Of a DNA stretch of 64,000 bases, positions 62,789 to 64,000 are shown piece by piece. This DNA is from Aurifilum marmelostoma (lineage: Eukaryota; Ascomycota; Sordariomycetes; Diaporthales; Cryphonectriaceae). Below the pieces are notes generated by a model. It was not told the DNA's origin. It ran no database searches and saw only the letters and a list, made by a program, of their open reading frames with translations. Within the stretch, counting starts at the first letter, position 1. Every line of letters starts with the position of its first letter. The DNA lies in contig JAMXSV010000012.1 of the NCBI GenBank assembly GCA_027559495.1, positions 372,001 to 436,000 on the forward strand, written 5' to 3'. The position numbers and the translations under genes are program-made.

Positions 62789-63319
62789 TGTTATAACCCA
62801 TCCAATATGCAGGTCACAACAAAGATTGCGGCACAGCACTAAGGCTATATAAAATAGATTATAGGAAGCTGAGAGTCTAATACTCTAGGATAGAACTAGC
62901 ATAATAAGATTATATAAGCTAGGGTTAGAGTTATAAAGGTTGCTTAATTAAAGAAGTCGATATTAATTCTATCGACTAGTCGAAGGAATCGGTATTAACT
63001 CGGTTAACTAGTTAAAGGATCTAATATTAACTCTAGCCTACCCCTGCTAGGAAGGAATTAATATTACTAATAAAGAACTAAAGAACAGATTATATAAGGG
63101 ATATATTTGCTACTATTAGATAGATTTAGTATATAGCTTTTTAGTTATTAATCTAAGTATTACTTCTAATATAAGTAATAGCTTTATCGCTAATAATATA
63201 CTGCAAAAGACTTTTAGAAATTATTTCTATATTCTTTAGATTATACTTTAATATCCTTCTTACTAATATAAATCCTTATATACTTATTATATACCCTAGT
63301 TATAGCAATGCTTATTATA
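62789..63319 (+). repeat. Element F 5' LTR
   Basis: 531 bases from TGTTATAACC to GCTTATTATA. It shows three ACTAGT-bearing units near 62,965-63,040, a TATATAA box at 63091-63097 and AGTTATTAA at 63143-63151. Confidence 0.92.
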
Positions 63320-63321
63320 TT

Positions 63322-63330
63322 TTAATAACT
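63322..63330 (+). other. Candidate self-primer binding site of element F
   Basis: TTAATAACT lies immediately after the 5' LTR and is the exact reverse complement of AGTTATTAA at 63143-63151 inside the LTR, about 50 bases after a TATA box. It matches no common tRNA 3' end. The arrangement is as in self-priming chromoviruses such as Tf1. Confidence 0.45.
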
Positions 63331-63379
63331 CTTATTTAAGAATAGTTTAGTATACTTTGCCTTAAGCAATATAGAAATA

Positions 63380-64000
63380 TAATAGCTCTAGGAACTCTAT
63401 TCTCTTCTAGCAGTAAAGCTGCTACTACTAATAAACTAATAAACTAGATATAGCTTCTTATATAGCGCATTAATAAACTATATATCTATTAGCAATAGCA
63501 GAAAGCTATAATCTAGTTCTAGCAAGCTTAACTCTTTACTTAAGAGCAGATTAGCAATTCTAATACTATAGCAGCTATTAAAAACTATAAAATAGATAAA
63601 TCTATTATATTTAATAGAAACTAAAAGATGCTTTAAAGATTCTTTACTTAGTATAAGGTATACTTCTTATACTATACCTTTTAGTTTACTATAGAGTTAG
63701 AAAAGACTATCTTTACAGAAACTCGCTTTAAGAATAATGCTCTTATTTAGTATAAGCCCTCTCTTAGAGACTACTTAGAGAATATTACTTGCCCTAGCCT
63801 TAGAAAAGATACTACTAAAGAAATATTTTAATTCTTTAGCAGATTCGAAAAAAGTTCTTAAGGAAACTTTTAGAAACCCTAATAAGGAAAGAATTATAGC
63901 CTAATAACTTATAGCCCTATAATAAGTTAAATTAGCCTCTATATATATAATTTAGTTTAAGCAATTTGCAGTATAACTTCTATAGGAAAATAGAAATCTT
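63380..64000 (+). pseudogene. Element F gag relic, truncated by window end
   Basis: The frame reads QYKPSLRDYLENITCPSLRK and RKDTTKEIF, homologous to gag of A and D. It carries TAA/TAG codons and an extra A in an A-run near 63,850 that shifts the frame. The rest lies outside the window. Confidence 0.75.

Larger units (their letters stand above)
62789..64000 (+). mobile_element. Element F: A/D-family Ty3/gypsy chromovirus, 5' part only
   Basis: It begins TGTTATAACCCATCC at 62,789. Its LTR is 62789-63319, 531 bases, the same as element D. Gag follows and continues past the window. The right boundary and target duplication are out of view. It is the least decayed LTR start in the window apart from E's. 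Confidence 0.88.

Overview
The window looks like nuclear DNA of a filamentous ascomycete (Pezizomycotina, probably Sordariomycetes). The evidence is short spliced introns with GTAWGN donors, an Ssn3/Cdk8 kinase with the Sordariomycete-type C-terminus, an Arf6/ArfB GTPase, and repeats destroyed in the style of repeat-induced point mutation (RIP). There are two sharply different compartments.

Bases 1 to about 15,130 are a normal gene-rich segment with six recognisable protein genes: sgf29 (+, SAGA/NuA4-type H3K4me3 reader, with an apparent 1-nt frameshift), arf6 (+, 3 coding exons), ssn3/cdk8 (-, Mediator kinase), arp2 (-, Arp2/3 complex, 3 coding exons), an Asp/Glu/hydantoin-racemase-family gene (+, 2 exons) and a sugar-transporter-family MFS gene (-, 2 exons). 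These are housekeeping or metabolic genes in no obvious operon or cluster. Arf6 and Arp2 both act on cortical actin and membrane traffic, and Sgf29 and Ssn3 both act on RNA polymerase II transcription, but I see no sign that the neighbourhood is functional.

Bases 15,204 to 53,511 are one stack of nested Ty3/gypsy (chromovirus) retrotransposons that can be resolved base by base. Element B (+, 15,209-53,506, target duplication ATACT) is the oldest. A (-, duplication CTATA) sits in B's 5' LTR, C (-, CTATA) in B's gag, D (-, AGAAT) in C's RNase H, and E (+, ATAAA) further along B's gag. Each element, with its guests removed, is 7.58-7.71 kb. LTR pairs are equal in length (A 499/499, B 486/486, C 459/459, D 531/531), except E, where a 29-bp tandem duplication explains 500/471. 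All are packed with TAA/TAG codons and A/T, as expected of RIP, but gag, protease, reverse transcriptase, RNase H, integrase and chromodomain remain readable.

The most interesting feature is a second reading frame in all five elements. It lies on the strand opposite gag-pol, between the chromodomain and the 3' LTR. It predicts a protein of about 165-175 residues with a Cys-rich N-terminus, a coiled coil and an acidic or Ala/Glu-rich second half, and its protein sequence is conserved between copies despite RIP.

Bases 53,512 to 62,788 are an older, extremely A/T-rich graveyard: a pair of 176-bp direct repeats, a possible Ty1/copia relic with a tRNA-iMet-type primer site, another Ty3 reverse-transcriptase relic (G) and a 94-bp inverted-repeat insertion inside it. 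At 62,789 a further member of the A/D family (F, +) begins and runs off the window end. Nothing beyond 15.2 kb looks like a functional host gene.
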